64,000 bases of DNA from Hymenolepis diminuta (lineage: Eukaryota; Platyhelminthes; Cestoda; Cyclophyllidea; Hymenolepididae). The notes beneath the pieces are model-generated. The model had not been told where the DNA came from, did not search any database, and was given only the letters and a program-made list of their open reading frames with translations. The DNA is taken from positions 394,803 to 458,802 of the forward strand of contig CAADRB010000020.1 in the NCBI GenBank assembly GCA_900708905.1. The letters run 5' to 3'. How positions within the stretch are numbered: the first letter of the stretch is position 1; each line of letters opens with the position of its first letter. Of the stretch, positions 1 through 12,639 are shown piece by piece. Made by a program: the position numbers and the translations under genes.

Positions 1-1317
1 GATTATTTTCGACTTTGTCGAAGGGTGTAAAACTGTTTTAACGATCAAAAATATCATAAAAACTACTGATAAGTATGAAACTATTTTAATGAAAGCCTTT
101 GAATGACCGTCTAAATCTGTTGCAGGTAGTACTGAGCCAAACTGACAGTATTCATTTATTCTATACGTGTTCAGCCATCAGTTGTTTGATATGGAATGCT
201 TTCTAATTAGTTTCAAGGACGAAACCAAATGACTTGGAAAGTGATGATAAGATAGAAAATAAGTCTGGTTTGACGATTTTCAAATGAAAACTTTTTGGTA
301 TTTCTATTTGTTCAAATTTACCGAAATGCAATTTAATCTCCTTAAATTTTTAGATCAAAAGGTACTTGGCTTCAAAGGGATTCACCTTTAAACTTTGTAT
401 CATTTGGCATATTTATTTTAAGTTAATGAAAACAAATTAAATAATCCTAAATTATCAATTGATGTACACATAATCAAACGTCTATTTTTAGGTTTTTTGT
501 TTTGATTTAAGTTATTAATAGCAAAGAAACTAGGTTAATTGCGCAAGTTAAAATATATGTCTTCTTCCCCAAAACTATCCTAATATGTCAATTCATGATC
601 AAAACAACTGAAAATTCAGAGCCCCATGAACCGAATCTACCTGACCTCTCCCCAAACGGTTCTCTTATAGCATTATATCCGTTTTTATCCGAATGGTCTA
701 CCGATTCTATCTTTATATGTATTTATTAAAATAGACGGACATATTATTACCACTATAGTTAGGAATAATATACATGATGGTGGTAATTTTCGTTCCGCTT
801 CTAAGGGTGAAAAGACGTTTCATCCCCAGTTAACGAAAACTTGTCCCCGAAATGAACTTAAGTGGTTATCAGGGGGTCATAAAGGGGGATATGACACTAC
901 CTTGGCAACTAATGCTCTCTTCATTACTTATCTGAGGGGAGACATCAGACCTCTGTGACCCCTTGTTGGGTCAAGGGGAGTAATTAAAAAACTTAGGCTT
1001 CCCTCTCTGCCACGCCCTCAGGCCAATTTGCTCTACCCTTCGGTTTAGTTTTTTTAATGAACTGGTCTAATAACTTTTTTATTAAGTTTTAAAAACAACT
1101 GGTGAAAATATTATTAGTTAGCTATTTTGATTAAAGGTAATATAGCAGTAATGCGCTCGTTTGTTGGAATTCTGAGCCTCTTTTTGGCGCTTTGAATGAC
1201 CAACTAATCTAGCCAAGAGATATCAAGATACAAACAGTTTAATCAATGAAACTCTCCTCTACTCAGTATTGAGGTTGTAAAAGCATATATGCACTATTGA
1301 TATTATTATTGCTCTGG
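1..1317. other. Left edge, no gene seen
   Basis: AT-rich sequence with a somewhat GC-richer section at about 770-1040. I recognised no coding, RNA or repeat signal before the tRNA-like segment. Confidence 0.45.
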
Positions 1318-1387
1318 TGGCGAAGCGATTAGCGTGTTCATCTACGAAGCCAGAGGTCAAGGACTCGATATCTGTCGGTTCAGATCC
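1318..1387 (+). ncRNA. tRNA-like segment with box A and box B
   Basis: TGGCGAAGCGATTAGCG (from 1318) resembles a tRNA box A and D-arm, and GGTTCAGATCC (1377-1387) a box B, about 60 bases apart. A clean cloverleaf could not be drawn. It could be the head of a tRNA-derived SINE or a decayed tRNA gene. Confidence 0.3.
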
Positions 1388-4300
1388 AGCAGGTGGAAAG
1401 ATCAGTCGTAATGATTAAGTTTGGCTAAAAGAAGGTGGCAGAATTTCAATTTCTCATCTGGGAGGCTCCATGATGCTACTCCTTTACAAGAGACGACCTT
1501 TGGAAAAGCTATCGTAATTGGGATTGGGAGTTTACGCTGTTATTCCTGTCACGGAAACTTTATGATAACGCTTACTCTTGCATCATTAAATTCAGATCGG
1601 ATGGTTTGCATATACACCGCTAATTTTCTTCAGTGCCTCTAATTACTCTTGTCAATTGTCAACTGCGACCTCCCAATCTTGTCTCTTTCCAGATACCAAA
1701 GAGGAGTAAGAGAGAAAAGGTGGAAAATGCAAGCAAAGAGAGGCGTGAAAATAAACGGGGTTGACCTCTTAGTTGTCATAGTTTGTCTAACTGCATGCAT
1801 CATCACCGTCATAGGATTCTCACAGTGTTTGACCAAGCGGCGGAATGTCAGCGCATGACATACATTACTTCATATAATACCTGAACTTTCCAGTGATTTC
1901 AAATGTTATTTTAGGGAAATTAGTCTCTTAATAGAGGGAAATCAAGTGACTCAGTGCCTTATGTTACACATATCTAGGTGAATTAGATAGAGAAATGTCT
2001 AAACTATTCAAATTAAAGAGGCCACCAAGTAACTGCTGACTGAGACGGAAAGGTTACTGCATGTACAGTTTTCACTAAACTTTTGGTCTGGCTTTTGTAA
2101 CTGTTCCCCACAATTGCAACTTGGCCCAGTACGCTAAGACATAATCCAGTCAAGACGTGTTCTATGTTCTTCTTGATAGTTGAGCGGAGTTCATAGTATG
2201 TTACAAAAAGTACACTAAAGAAAATTAATAAATAGTACAAAAAATGGACAAACGTTCAAGAATTTCAGCAACAGACGAACAAGGTTTTTCCTCTGCTTAC
2301 AATTAAGAACGAATACATCAAATTATTAGAATGAATAAGAAGAATCAAATATATGCTTATTTACCTGCATAAAGTGATTCAGCCCAATACACTCTAAATG
2401 TATTCCGAGTGAACATTTCAGTTTGAATGGGTAAAATGTGTGCAAAGTATTCAACTGAAAAATACCCTGGTTATTCTTATGAATATTCTTTATTTCTCGA
2501 TCTTCTTGGTATGACGATGGCTTTATTTTCCGTACAAAATAGAGCCTTGAAAAATCGGTTGAAATTAGCAGCCTAAAAGCATTCAGTTTTGCATATTTTA
2601 AATAGCAATAAACTCCAATTTCCATGCGTTCAGTGGTTATATTACCTTTGTTTCGATTCTGTTAAAACATTGCTAGTCGTAAACGCTAAATCCGATTTAA
2701 TGTGAAAGATTAAATTCATAGATTTAACGCGTGATTTTACAGATGTTCTAATTCAGGGAAAATTAAATTAGATAGCGCTGCATTCACGCGCATTCGTAAA
2801 GAAAATCAAAATTCCATCGGTTATTTACTTGCGACTGAAGCACAACCGAACAAGCACTTTAAATTTAGCCTTCTTAAATTGGTGTCTTAAAATGCATACA
2901 CTGAACAAAAAATAATTACATTTTTATCCATTTTTTCAAGTTTGTGGTTTGTCTAGAGTAGTAAAGGACAGTAAAACCCCAAAACCGCCCGTTTTTCGCC
3001 ACTTTCAGTTTTTATTTCGGCCACCTACTCTGATAAGTTGGCGTTGACAGCTGTTGGGTCCTTTTCCCGCCATACTCTACGTAAAAGTATGCATTTGTAA
3101 AATTAGATTAGGTCTTGACAACCGACGCGGTAGGCAGTTAGGCGCGACAGCCGTTATGTGGTGGCTGATTTCGGGAGCGGAGGCCAAAATCCATCCCGTG
3201 TTTGGCTCTTTTCCAGATCAATAATTGAGTGATATCTAGACGATCTTTCCAGCTGTGGAAACAATCATTCTGCGTATCGGTTTATGTCAAAGCTTGAAAA
3301 GTTCAAAAAGTAAGCTTTAAACTTCAATTGGTGGAGGTACCATTTAAGAATAACGTTGACACGGACCCTATTCCCCGTTAACTTTAACTTGAAATGGGGA
3401 AAATTAAAAAATCATCTCCTTTTTGTTTACTCACTTCTATCATTGTTTTAGAACAATCTCAAGAATTACAGATAGTTTCAATGGAAATATTGAAGCGGTC
3501 AATGGCTATAAAATATCTTGTCAGAAAGTTGACCTCTTAGTTTCGTATCTGTCAGTCATGTAAAGGACAGTCTGACCCTATCTCATCACCACAGTACTTA
3601 AAATTACCCAAGGATGCACGTGGTGAAAATAACAAATTCAATTTTTCCTTGTTACAGTATATACATGTCAAGATATTAGTTGGATACCGATCAGCAATGA
3701 AGGGTAATCAAGGTCATTTTTGTAAATTGTGTCATAACCATTTATTGACGGGCCTTTAAGAAAAAATCAGACAATTAAAATGAATAAATGAAAATACAAA
3801 TACGAATTCATGATTTCAAGGTTGTAATTTTGACATTTCCCGCCTCAAAAGTACAACTAACAATGGCCTTTTCAGTGATAAGACCAGTAATAGGAAATCC
3901 TGATTTTGAAGAAAAGGTGAAAATGAGGTATGATAAGACAATTCTTTGTTCGTTGACAGTTAAGGAGGCGGTATGAGTCAGTGGGCGCGAAATATATCGA
4001 GACTGAGCAGGTCTATTAGTCAGAGTGTGGAGGTACTACAGAACCAAATGTTTTTTTCTTAAAAATAATTAACAAAACATATTTTTTTATCTTTGTCTTT
4101 GTTCCACTGAATATTGATTTATATATGCATACATATCTCAAAAATTTAGTATCTGGTTGTTTTAAACCAGATTTTTATAATTACAATAAGTAATATAATT
4201 GATATAAACTAAAAATTATTACATATCTGAAAATAAGACAATCTTGTTATTGTCTGTCGATTGAATGCTTCCATTCAGAGGACTAAAAGTATTAACAATG

Positions 4301-7053
4301 AGAGTTTTAATGAAAAGTAGTTTCTGACCCCATTCCCTCCGAAATAGACGAAAATATCCTGAAAAGGGGAAAGAAAAGCCTCAAAATGACTAGGTGGTAG
4401 GTAACAAAGGTAAACGAAATTTGTTGTTACCTTTTAACAGAGTATGAAACAAGAGGAGGAAGTTAGGTGGAGAAAAAGGTCAAAATTTCTTGAAGACCAG
4501 AAAACCAAAAAGTTTCATATTAGAAAGATAATAGTGGATGGGGAATGTTGAGAGATATTGGTAAGATATGTTGAATTTAAAGCTGCATTAAAAGCCGAAT
4601 CACATATTTTCAGTGTTCAGATTGGCCACTCCAATTGATCACAATGGAAAATAGCCGAAAATGAATTTCCCAATCAGAAACATTTCAAGATTCATGTTGA
4701 ATCTTGAAGCACTAATTTATTCGATGGAATAGGAAATAATAATACATATGATTATTTCGATGAATAAAAATATGGATCCAAATTCCATAAAAGCATGTCA
4801 ATATGATACCGCGATTTCTCGAACCGGCAATGAAAACTGCGAACTTGAATTGTTGAATATAATCAAGTAAAAAAATCATTGATGAAAATAACAAAACTGG
4901 ATCTAATTTAAACGTTAAGAATGACATTCTAATAAGTAGCCTTTCAGTCACCCTTGTCTTTTTATAAAATATAAGACGACTGCAAATTAATTAGTGGGGG
5001 TTCTTGTTGATCGTTACTCCTGAGATATCGTGATTTCACCGGTAGTGCAAATGTATCATTTTCATTTTTGTGAGCATTCGAATACGTTTAACAGTCTTGC
5101 ACTTCACCGATTTCTTTTCAATTCCTCCGCGACACTATGATTCTTAATTCTTTCAACTTTCGATAGGTAATTTCTTATGTATAATTTGACACTCTTATTG
5201 CAGGAAGTACATTTTGAAGTTAATTTTTCAGGAATAATAGTTCATCTTCGAATACCAATTTGCTATACATATTCTTTACAATTTATTAAGTCCGTGTGAT
5301 CAAAAATGATCAATTAATATTCGTATTAAAAATCATTATTATTAAATATCATTGTTGTCAAATAGGGAAGAAGGCAAAACAGGTCCTTCTTGAGAAGCAG
5401 AGAATTTCAATTTATTCCTCTTTGCCCTAAACATCTACATTGTACATGAGAAGTTATTTTTAATTGGAGACCGATTTTTAAGTCTCCATTTGGGACAAGT
5501 GAATGGAAATTTGAATTCTTTTTTAGCTTCACGATTACATATTCTACAATCTCAAAAAAGACAGCACCTGGAATTGAGTTAGTTTAAAGAATGAGTGTTT
5601 GCGCCACTCTAATTTACACTTCAATAGAGCTAATATTTATAACATTGAAAAGAATTAAAAATTTTTAACATAGTAGATCTATACCCATATATTTTTTGCA
5701 CACAGTGTATTCCATGGACCAATTCTGAATATGGTCAATAAAAATACTGAAAACAAACCAGATTTCTTAACGGAACTGTTTCATCGGAAAAAAGGGATAT
5801 TAAATTCCCCAAAATTAATCGAGGAAAGCATTTATTAGTGAAATATTTAATAAAAGGCTTACTAATAACTACCTTTAAAATGACAAATTGGTTAAAAATA
5901 GTGGCATTTATTCAGGGGTGTTTGACTATGACAACTGTTTCTCCTTATCGCAAAGATCTAAGAATGCCAGCAGTAAAACTAACTAGAAATCAGAAACCAT
6001 CTTCGCTTTGCTAAAAGGAATAAGCCTTCAAAAATGCTGAAGAAAAACGGGAAAAAAGTATTTAGCAAAGAATATCTTGGCGGTAGGTAATGGTTATTAA
6101 CCCACAACAGAATAACAACCGTCAGTAATGTGAACAAAGATTTTTCTAGGTGAAAGAAGCATTTTAGAAAGAGAAGATGATTTGTTCTGATTTTCGCCTG
6201 AAATCTGATAAATTGAAAATCTATTATTAATTTTTATTAGTAATTCAATTTATTAAAATATTATATGAAATATTTGGACAAAAGGATGCGTAGTTTACAA
6301 GTTCTGGTAGATCCAAGAGAGAGTTCTCCTTATAGTAACTTTTTCATTTGACTATTTTTCTTCGCTTTAATTTGTAACGATTAGTTTTGGAATTCATTTT
6401 CATTAAATATTTTCTCTTCCTTTCTTTGAATTGCCTTGAATTTAGAATAATTATGCAATAATTCACGATTGGGAGCGCAACAACTAAGAAGAGTGGTTGC
6501 ATGGCCAGTTTCCCCTGTACACGCTCGTATCCAACAAGGACATTTTATACTAATTTTATTATTTAAAATTTTAAGTCATTGTAATGAATTTAATCTTAGA
6601 AGCATGGTTAAAATAAAAAAATAATCGGCTAACTAAATTAGATGGCGATTAATTTTACAGAAATCGTTTTTAATGAATCCCTAGCCAAAATCAAAACAAC
6701 AGCTGCTTTTCCAGACAGCGATGTGAATTTAATTAGATGTTTTACCATATACTCGGAAATAGTCAAAAAAGGAAACAGTAAGTTTATATAACTCAGAACT
6801 GTAATATTTTTTTGCCAAAGTCCACTATTTTAATAGAGTTTCCTAGAAGGGGGAATATCAAATATTCAAATATCGATATCGATGGCAAAAAATCAAATTA
6901 CTAATCTTAAATCTTAAAATACAGTATTAAAATCATCAGCCGTATAGGTTCCGTAAATCTAACAAACTCTGAAATAGATTAATTTACATATTTCATCAAC
7001 AGAATTTTTGATTTTCGATAAATTGTGTACGCTTAAAATTAATGAGCTTAATA
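1388..7053. other. Non-coding stretch left of mariner
   Basis: AT-rich DNA without a supported gene. Overlapping opposite-strand open frames at 1639-1858 include a hydrophobic run (VDLLVVIVCLTACIITVIGF on the plus strand), but there is no start, splice or family support. Confidence 0.45.
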
Positions 7054-7087
7054 TCAGGTTGTAACAGAAGTTCTGTCCAATTTTTGA
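7054..7087 (+). repeat. Left terminal inverted repeat of mariner
   Basis: Begins TCAGGTTGTAACAGAAGTTC directly after the TA at 7052-7053 and runs to about aatttttga. It is the presumed transposase-binding end. Confidence 0.85.
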
Positions 7088-7138
7088 GCTATGTCTTTAG
7101 GGCACGATTAATTCAATTTAGCTAGTTCACGTTGTATG

Positions 7139-8150
7139 CTCAGCAGCAAAAACACTCAAAGACACTTAGGGGAATGATGCTGTAAATGAGGAGACCTACA
7201 GAGAGTGGTTTTCTGCAGGTGGTTTCAAAAGGATGACTTCAGCTTGAGAGACGAGAGACGAACCGAGGGCAGGATGCTCAAAAAGACTCAATTTGAGCAA
7301 TTGCAAGTTAGCATTGATGAAAATCCAACCTGCACTATTAGAGAACTGAGCAAAACCTTCCACGTAAGCCGCCATACGACCATATAGAGGGAAATGAAAA
7401 AACTTGGCTGGGAAAGTCTCAAAGGCTGGCAAATGGACCCACCCACATGATTTATCAGAAATCAACAAGCAACAGCGTGTGACCTGTTGTCTTTCACTGC
7501 GTTCTCATGAACTGAACTTCAAGCACCTTTTTCGACCGAATCATAACTGACAGCGACGAGTACTGGATCCTTTACAACAATGTTAAGCGCAAAAGACAGT
7601 GGCTAAGTCAAGACGGTGGTTCAAAGCCAATTCCACAACCGAGACAATTCGGGAATGCACCCGAAAAAATTCTTTTGTGTGTATGGTGGGGTTTGAAGGG
7701 ATTCGTTTACTATGAACTAGTGGGTGACAATCAAACAATAACATCCGAAGTTTATTGTCAACAGCTAACTCTTTTAAAAGCAGTTAATGGAAGACAGGAA
7801 AAACGGCCTTCTTCGATCAATCAAAAAGGAGTGATTCTGCATCTTGACAATGCCAAACCCCACATTTCAAGAGCAACCAAAAATCTCATTAAAGAATTTG
7901 GCTGGGCAATTATGCATCACCCATACTTATTCTCCCCATCTTCTCTTGCACCAACAGATTTTTATCTTTTCGGGAGCTAACAGAATCATTTAATAGGAGA
8001 AAGGCTTACTTCAGGAGAAGAGGTCGAAATGAAGAATCTAGTTTCTTTTTTGAGTCCAAACTGGCTAAATTCTATGAAGAAGGAATCAGAAAGCTTATGA
8101 CAAGATGGAAGGGTGTAATCAATAAAAATGGTGACTATGTTGAACACTAA
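7139..8150 (+). pseudogene. Mariner transposase pseudogene
   Basis: Mariner transposases cut and paste the element through a DD(34)D catalytic triad after helix-turn-helix binding to the ends. Visible fragments, in shifting frames, are: NEETYREWF near the N-terminus, TIRELSKTFHVSRHTTI (helix-turn-helix, about 7340-7385), DEYWILYNNVKRKRQWLS with the first Asp (7555-7557), LLCVWWGLKGFVYYEL, then VILHLDNAKPHISRAT with the second Asp (7846-7848) and LAPTDFYLFGS with the third (7957-7959). The second and third Asp are 36 residues apart as it stands, against 34 in ordinary mariner. A small in-frame insertion near HHPYLFSPSS may explain this. Internal stops are frequent, including before REMKKLGWE. 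Confidence 0.85.
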
Positions 8151-8190
8151 ATAAATGTATTTTTGACAAAATTTTCACTTTAATTCAACT

Positions 8191-8224
8191 TTAAAAAATG
8201 AACAGAACTTCCGCTACAACCTGA
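8191..8224 (-). repeat. Right terminal inverted repeat of mariner
   Basis: The complement reads TCAGGTTGTAGCGGAAGTTC and mirrors the left end with a few mismatches. It is followed by the TA at 8225-8226. Confidence 0.85.
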
Positions 8225-10592
8225 TACAACTGTCTTAATCAAATACACAATTACGTATGCTTCTGCAGTAAATTAGAGAAATATCTCCTTCTATTTTAAT
8301 CTCTATAACAAAGAATTCCTTAGCCAGATCAACTGCCATAGGATAAATTTAGCGTAATATGAAAAAATACTTTGCCAACAAAGCGGCTGAATTTTGTGCT
8401 GAAAAAAGTAAGAAAGGAATGGTTGACCCAATAAAGAGACTAGATCATCTTGATTGTGGTAGGTTGGTGGCAGAAATACCTGAATAGTGTACAGCTGCTT
8501 GGTGGCCATCCCATCGGCAAATTCTTGCAGTGAAACAAAACTAAAACTGGAAGCCGGTAGGTGAAAATACACAGAGAAAAATGAGGTTAAAAAGGTGTGA
8601 TTATTGTGGTAGGGAGGTTGTCACGGCGGTTTCCCTCCGACGCGTCTCGCTTGGCGGCGTATCAAAAAAACTGACACCGCAAACGTAAGCAAAACTGATG
8701 ATTCGTGTTTGCGGTTTGTTTGATAGGTATTGATGATCAGGTATCATGAAAGCTTTGAATGTTTTACAGATGCATGGATGAAACCACATCGAAGTAAATC
8801 ACATTAACCGATTTTCAGCAAACCTAATGCGTCAAAGAAATTTCTTAAAATTTCAATTCTTAGTACAAAATAATAAGTCTATATTCCAGGTCTTGAAGTA
8901 TTGTACTGAAATATTGATTAATCGGATCTCTGTTTTACAAACGAAATCAAATATGAATCATTCCCAGCTTGTGGTAGTGAAATATTTATTTCAGTCATTT
9001 TGGACAGAGAAGGATTGGTTAAGAAACTGATATTGAATTATCTCCCTTAATCTGTATTAACCAGCATGTCTGATCACTCTCTCTATCAGATGTCCACAAA
9101 ACCAAAAATGTTGACCTGATGGATACATACTGATCATTAAGCTACTGACGCAAGCATTAATTATAATTTTTCAAAAAGATTGAAATAAATACAGCATTCT
9201 TAAGGAAATTAAATAATAAATTATCTGAAACCGTCAAAATTAATCAATCCAATTACAATAATTCAAGCAGTTCTAAATTGGTGCGACTTAAGAAGTCACC
9301 AACGTTTAAAGTGGATCTCATTGAGAAGAATTCTTCTATTTAAAGATTAGATTATTCTATTAAAGATCAATTTTTTGGTAAAAGGAACATGATGAGAATG
9401 CATTCAACTCGTTTTATCAGAAGTTCCAAATTTTTAATCGAACATTTGAGTGCAGTTTTTCCAAGCAGCCCGATCTTGATTTTTGCAAGAGTTCATATCA
9501 GTCCGTGCATTGACCTGAGTATGTATTTCTGTAATAATTTATCACCGTTTTTGTATTCGAACAACAATAGTGTATCAACAAATTATCAAGTAGCTGAGAA
9601 TTTAAAATTTCGCAGACCTTGAGAGTGATTTACTCTATATATCGTAAATAGATGACCATTAAAGAAATTTGATTGCTTATAACATTATTGAAAAAGCCAA
9701 ATCCTGATTGAAAGATAACTGATAGCTGAATTTAGTTTTAATCTCAATAAATCAAGATTCATTTCAGAAAAAGCTAGAGAGCAAAACAAGATAAAGTAAA
9801 TATTCTCTTACTCTGTAGTAAACAATAACACGGCAGCTCGTTGTATCAAAATATGCGAAAGGGAATTTCCAACGGATTAGGAGCATAGAAACGCCCAGTC
9901 TCGACTTCCTCATCAATTAATTGAGTAATCAGGGTGAATCACCCTCGATGAGAGTGGTGCGAAGAAAATGCGATGCGTTTGGTTTTTAACTGAACTCTAC
10001 AATTTTTCCACGGGTAAGGCAAAAAAACAAGAACAGAAGAGTTGGCCAGTGAACCTACTTTGACTGACTGACACAAAATCTCCAGCTTTGCTTTAAATTA
10101 AATCGGGGTTTCAGGTGAGAGGGAAGACGGAAACTCTCTGTTTTACTGGCAGAAAGTTTGGCTGTTTTTTTCAATCGGAAGGGAAATTAGTTTGAAAAAG
10201 GCGGATGAGAGGGCGGCCACTTGCTATCAGAAACGGATATGGAAAGAAATCGTCAATTAAATGGTCCCAAAAAACTGTGACTGTTACTTCTTTCGTACGT
10301 CCAACTATTAAGGATGAATCATAAAATAAACTGTAAATTTTATGGGGAATTTTAGTCCACATTAAGTATTTATCACATATGTTTAAGCGCTGATTATTCT
10401 GATTTCACAGTAATTAAAATGCTGTGCGTGAACCTTGATTATTCAAAGGGTATAAGATAAGCAGAGACAATAATGATTCCATTCATTTAAGACCATATCT
10501 AAGTAAATTAAGGGGAGAGATCTGAGAAACTTTAGATTTACCTATACTTGAATTTTGGCATTTTTCGTCCTTGACTTACCACGTTTTGTTCT
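8225..10592. other. Non-coding stretch between mariner and LTR relic
   Basis: AT-rich with no convincing gene. A 9-base inverted repeat (ACCGCAAAC at 8676-8684 and GTTTGCGGT at 8707-8715) could form a hairpin within a small GC-richer patch. Open frames here lack motifs. Confidence 0.5.
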
Positions 10593-10907
10593 TGTTAGGA
10601 AGCCAAATCGAATATGTTTGGTAAATTCAATCGAGCACATTATGACTACACTCGATGCACTCGTAAGCCCATCCCTCAGGTACTGAACTTTCTTTTATTG
10701 GACTTTTATGATCGGACCTGGAATTGAGAGACCGTTGGCAAAGAATACATGGCTGCCAGTCATTTATTTCATATTCAATTCTATATAAATACATTTATTT
10801 TCTCAAAAATGTCCACTGTTTAACCAAAATATTCTCTTCCTCTCTGTTCCTGGAGTCTGAGTGGTCGAAGCTCTACAAAGTGGGCAACCGGGCAAGTCAT
10901 AAAAATT
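10593..10907 (+). repeat. 5' LTR of the gypsy-type relic
   Basis: Starts TGTTAGGAAGCCAAATCGAA and includes TATATAAATA (10782-10791). It ends around gggcaaccgggcaagtcata, aligning with the 12354-12627 copy. The exact 3' border is uncertain because the copies have diverged. Confidence 0.6.
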
Positions 10908-10976
10908 CACAAGATCATATTTATAGAAATATTTTCTCTTCCATAGCCAGAGTAGTTTTAAATTAAAATAATTAAT

Positions 10977-11010
10977 TGTTAGGAGACCTAATCGAATATT
11001 TTCATTGCAG
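10977..11010 (+). repeat. Extra LTR head
   Basis: TGTTAGGAGACC followed by taatcgaatattttcat is nearer to the 3' LTR head than the 5' LTR head is. It stops after about 30 bases. It may be left from recombination between LTRs or a nested insertion. Confidence 0.5.
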
Positions 11011-11236
11011 TCGAAGGGAACTCGTAATTTCCATCTCTTATGTATTGGATGCAGTCATCCACGAACTTACAACAACGACCTACAAAGGTGGCTATATAAC
11101 GATCAAACGGCTCTTCAGAAGTTGTTCATCACATTCGAGCAACTTTTCCTCTCTCCTCCAATAACGATAAAACAATTTTAAAAGGCTCCCTCAAACCTGA
11201 TATAAACACTGAGAGAGAAATTTTAGACTCAATCAC

Positions 11237-11572
11237 TTGCAGACAGCTTCTCCCAAAAATCAACAAAGTTTTAAGAGAACCGAAAATCAGCCTTTGAGAT
11301 GTTACCCAGTGCCATCAGATCGACAATTTGAAGAAAAAACCTATAAGCAGTTATTCAGTCTGTCATTGTCAGTCAAATTCTCCAAAACGGTATATTCATC
11401 CATTCTCCAGACCTCCATCTGCTTGTTGGTATTTCATTTCGTTCAGTTCTGTATATCCAGACAACACGTGTGTCGACAATGTGGTAAAAAAGGTCTTAAG
11501 GAATCTTGCTTTGATCAGAACCTTTGCAATCTTTCAGACAGGAAGAAGACATCTAAAAAACATACAATTTGA
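11237..11572 (+). pseudogene. Gag remnant with altered zinc knuckle
   Basis: The frame 11237-11572 contains CRQCGKKGLKESC, which looks like the CCHC knuckle found just before the protease in gypsy elements. The His is replaced by Leu and the spacing to the last Cys is one residue short. The upstream part of the frame is poorly conserved and alternative frames overlap, so frameshifts are likely. Confidence 0.45.
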
Positions 11573-11599
11573 CAAAAATTCTGAAAATTCTTCGAAGCA

Positions 11600-12076
11600 T
11601 TGAGGAGAAAAAGTTTTTTCTTCAACGAGGAGTTCTGTAAAAATGGTCGTAAATCTCGAAGACGAAGGAGTACACTCAATGCAACAGTTAGGGTCAATGG
11701 AGTCAGTAAACGCAAATATGTGAATCTGAAAATCATTGGCCATAAATTCAACATGCAGCTAGATACGGCCTCAAATATCGCGTTGAAAGCATACAGAATA
11801 TTGCTGAAAATTGGGAGTCCACTATTAAATCCTTCTTCCACCTCCATTCAAGATGCATGAGGAGGAAACCCTAACTTAGCAGGTGAAACCAAGTACAAAA
11901 TCTACTATAGAGACCTCCAAATCTATACAATGAGCTTTATGACTGAGAGCGCAGATTTGAACATACTAAGCCTGGACTGGATCGAAGAACTTACACTATC
12001 AGATCTATCAACCAATGGAGTATGTAATGAATTAACGGCAGAATATAGAATAATAAATTCCAATTCCTTTCCATAA
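11600..12076 (+). pseudogene. Retropepsin (aspartic protease) remnant of gypsy element
   Basis: The frame reads VNGVSKRKYVNLKIIGHKF, then QLDTASNIALKAY, where LDTAS is the active-site DT(S/A) motif, followed by IGSPLL. A stop (TGA, 11858-11860) interrupts it, after which the same frame continues GGNPNLAGETKYKIYYRDL and SADLNILSLDWIEELTL. The second part is the flap and C-terminal half, and LDWIEEL is typical of gypsy-class polyproteins of invertebrates. The frame ends at a TAA near 12075. Confidence 0.65.
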
Positions 12077-12353
12077 GAGGAGCTTTTATTCAAGATCGTT
12101 CCAAGAGGATAGTTTAGTACAAAATGCATGCAACTGAAAAAGTATCAACCTAATGTCCTAAGCAGGCGTTCAAAAATGCTCAAAGTCAGAAAACATGAAT
12201 ACGACAAAAGCAGCACCATCAGAATGGAGTGGACACTCCAAGACCGAGAAATAAAGCAGAATTACAAAGGCTGGCGATCACCGAATTCTCGATGTCAACC
12301 CCAGTACAGCCTCTACACAACTTAAACCGATAGAGGATGCAAAGCTCAAAAGG

Positions 12354-12627
12354 TGTTAGGGCGCCTAATCGAATATTTTCATGCACTGGATTATCAATTA
12401 TTGGATTCCCTCGCTCACATTTGGCAGTGTAAGACCACTTGTGGAGAAGCCGTAGCTGCAATTATTGGCTAACCAGGCACCCAATCATTTATCTCATTTT
12501 CGAGCCCGTATAAATAAATTAATTTTGTTAACAAGATCGTTGTTTGGGCTATAAGTCGTCTTTTTTCGTTTTCGTCTGGGTAGCTGTAGCTTTAATAAAG
12601 GGCAACTGAGAAGTTATAATTTTTTGA
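12354..12627 (+). repeat. 3' LTR of the gypsy-type relic
   Basis: Starts TGTTAGGGCGCC. It contains TATAAATA (12509-12516) and an AATAAA signal (12594-12599), then gggcaactgagaagttata. The spacing of TATA box and AATAAA fits an LTR promoter followed by a polyadenylation site. Confidence 0.6.
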
Positions 12628-12639
12628 AAGCTCGCATCA

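Larger units (their letters stand above)
7054..8224 (+). mobile_element. Complete but inactivated mariner element
   Basis: Imperfect inverted repeats of about 34 bases bound the element: TCAGGTTGTAACAGAAGTTC at the left and, on the complement of the right end, TCAGGTTGTAGCGGAAGTTC. Both ends are flanked by TA (7052-7053 and 8225-8226), the target duplication made by Tc1/mariner transposases. The length of 1171 bp fits a full-size mariner. The transposase inside has several stops and frameshifts, so this copy cannot encode an active enzyme. Confidence 0.9.
10593..12627 (+). mobile_element. Degenerate LTR retrotransposon (Ty3/gypsy type) lacking RT and integrase
   Basis: Two related terminal segments (10593 to about 10907 and 12354 to about 12627) begin TGTTAGG and share taatcgaatat-type blocks, a TATAAATA box and a gggcaac tail. 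Between them are a gag zinc-knuckle remnant (11471-11509) and a retropepsin-like region (11600-12076) ending NILSLDWIEEL, typical of gypsy-class proteases. No reverse transcriptase, RNase H or integrase motifs occur before the 3' LTR, so the element is internally deleted as well as frame-disrupted. A third LTR head lies at 10977. It is an old, non-autonomous copy. Confidence 0.7.

Noticed and set aside
1639..1858. Opposite-strand overlapping frames with a hydrophobic run
   Set aside because: Neither starts with a convincing Met, and neither has splice partners. The hydrophobic run alone is weak evidence.
7196..7468. 90-codon minus-strand frame
   Set aside because: Antisense shadow of the mariner transposase.
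11515..11847. 110-codon minus-strand frame
   Set aside because: It is the antisense shadow of the gypsy protease remnant, which has the recognisable motifs on the plus strand.
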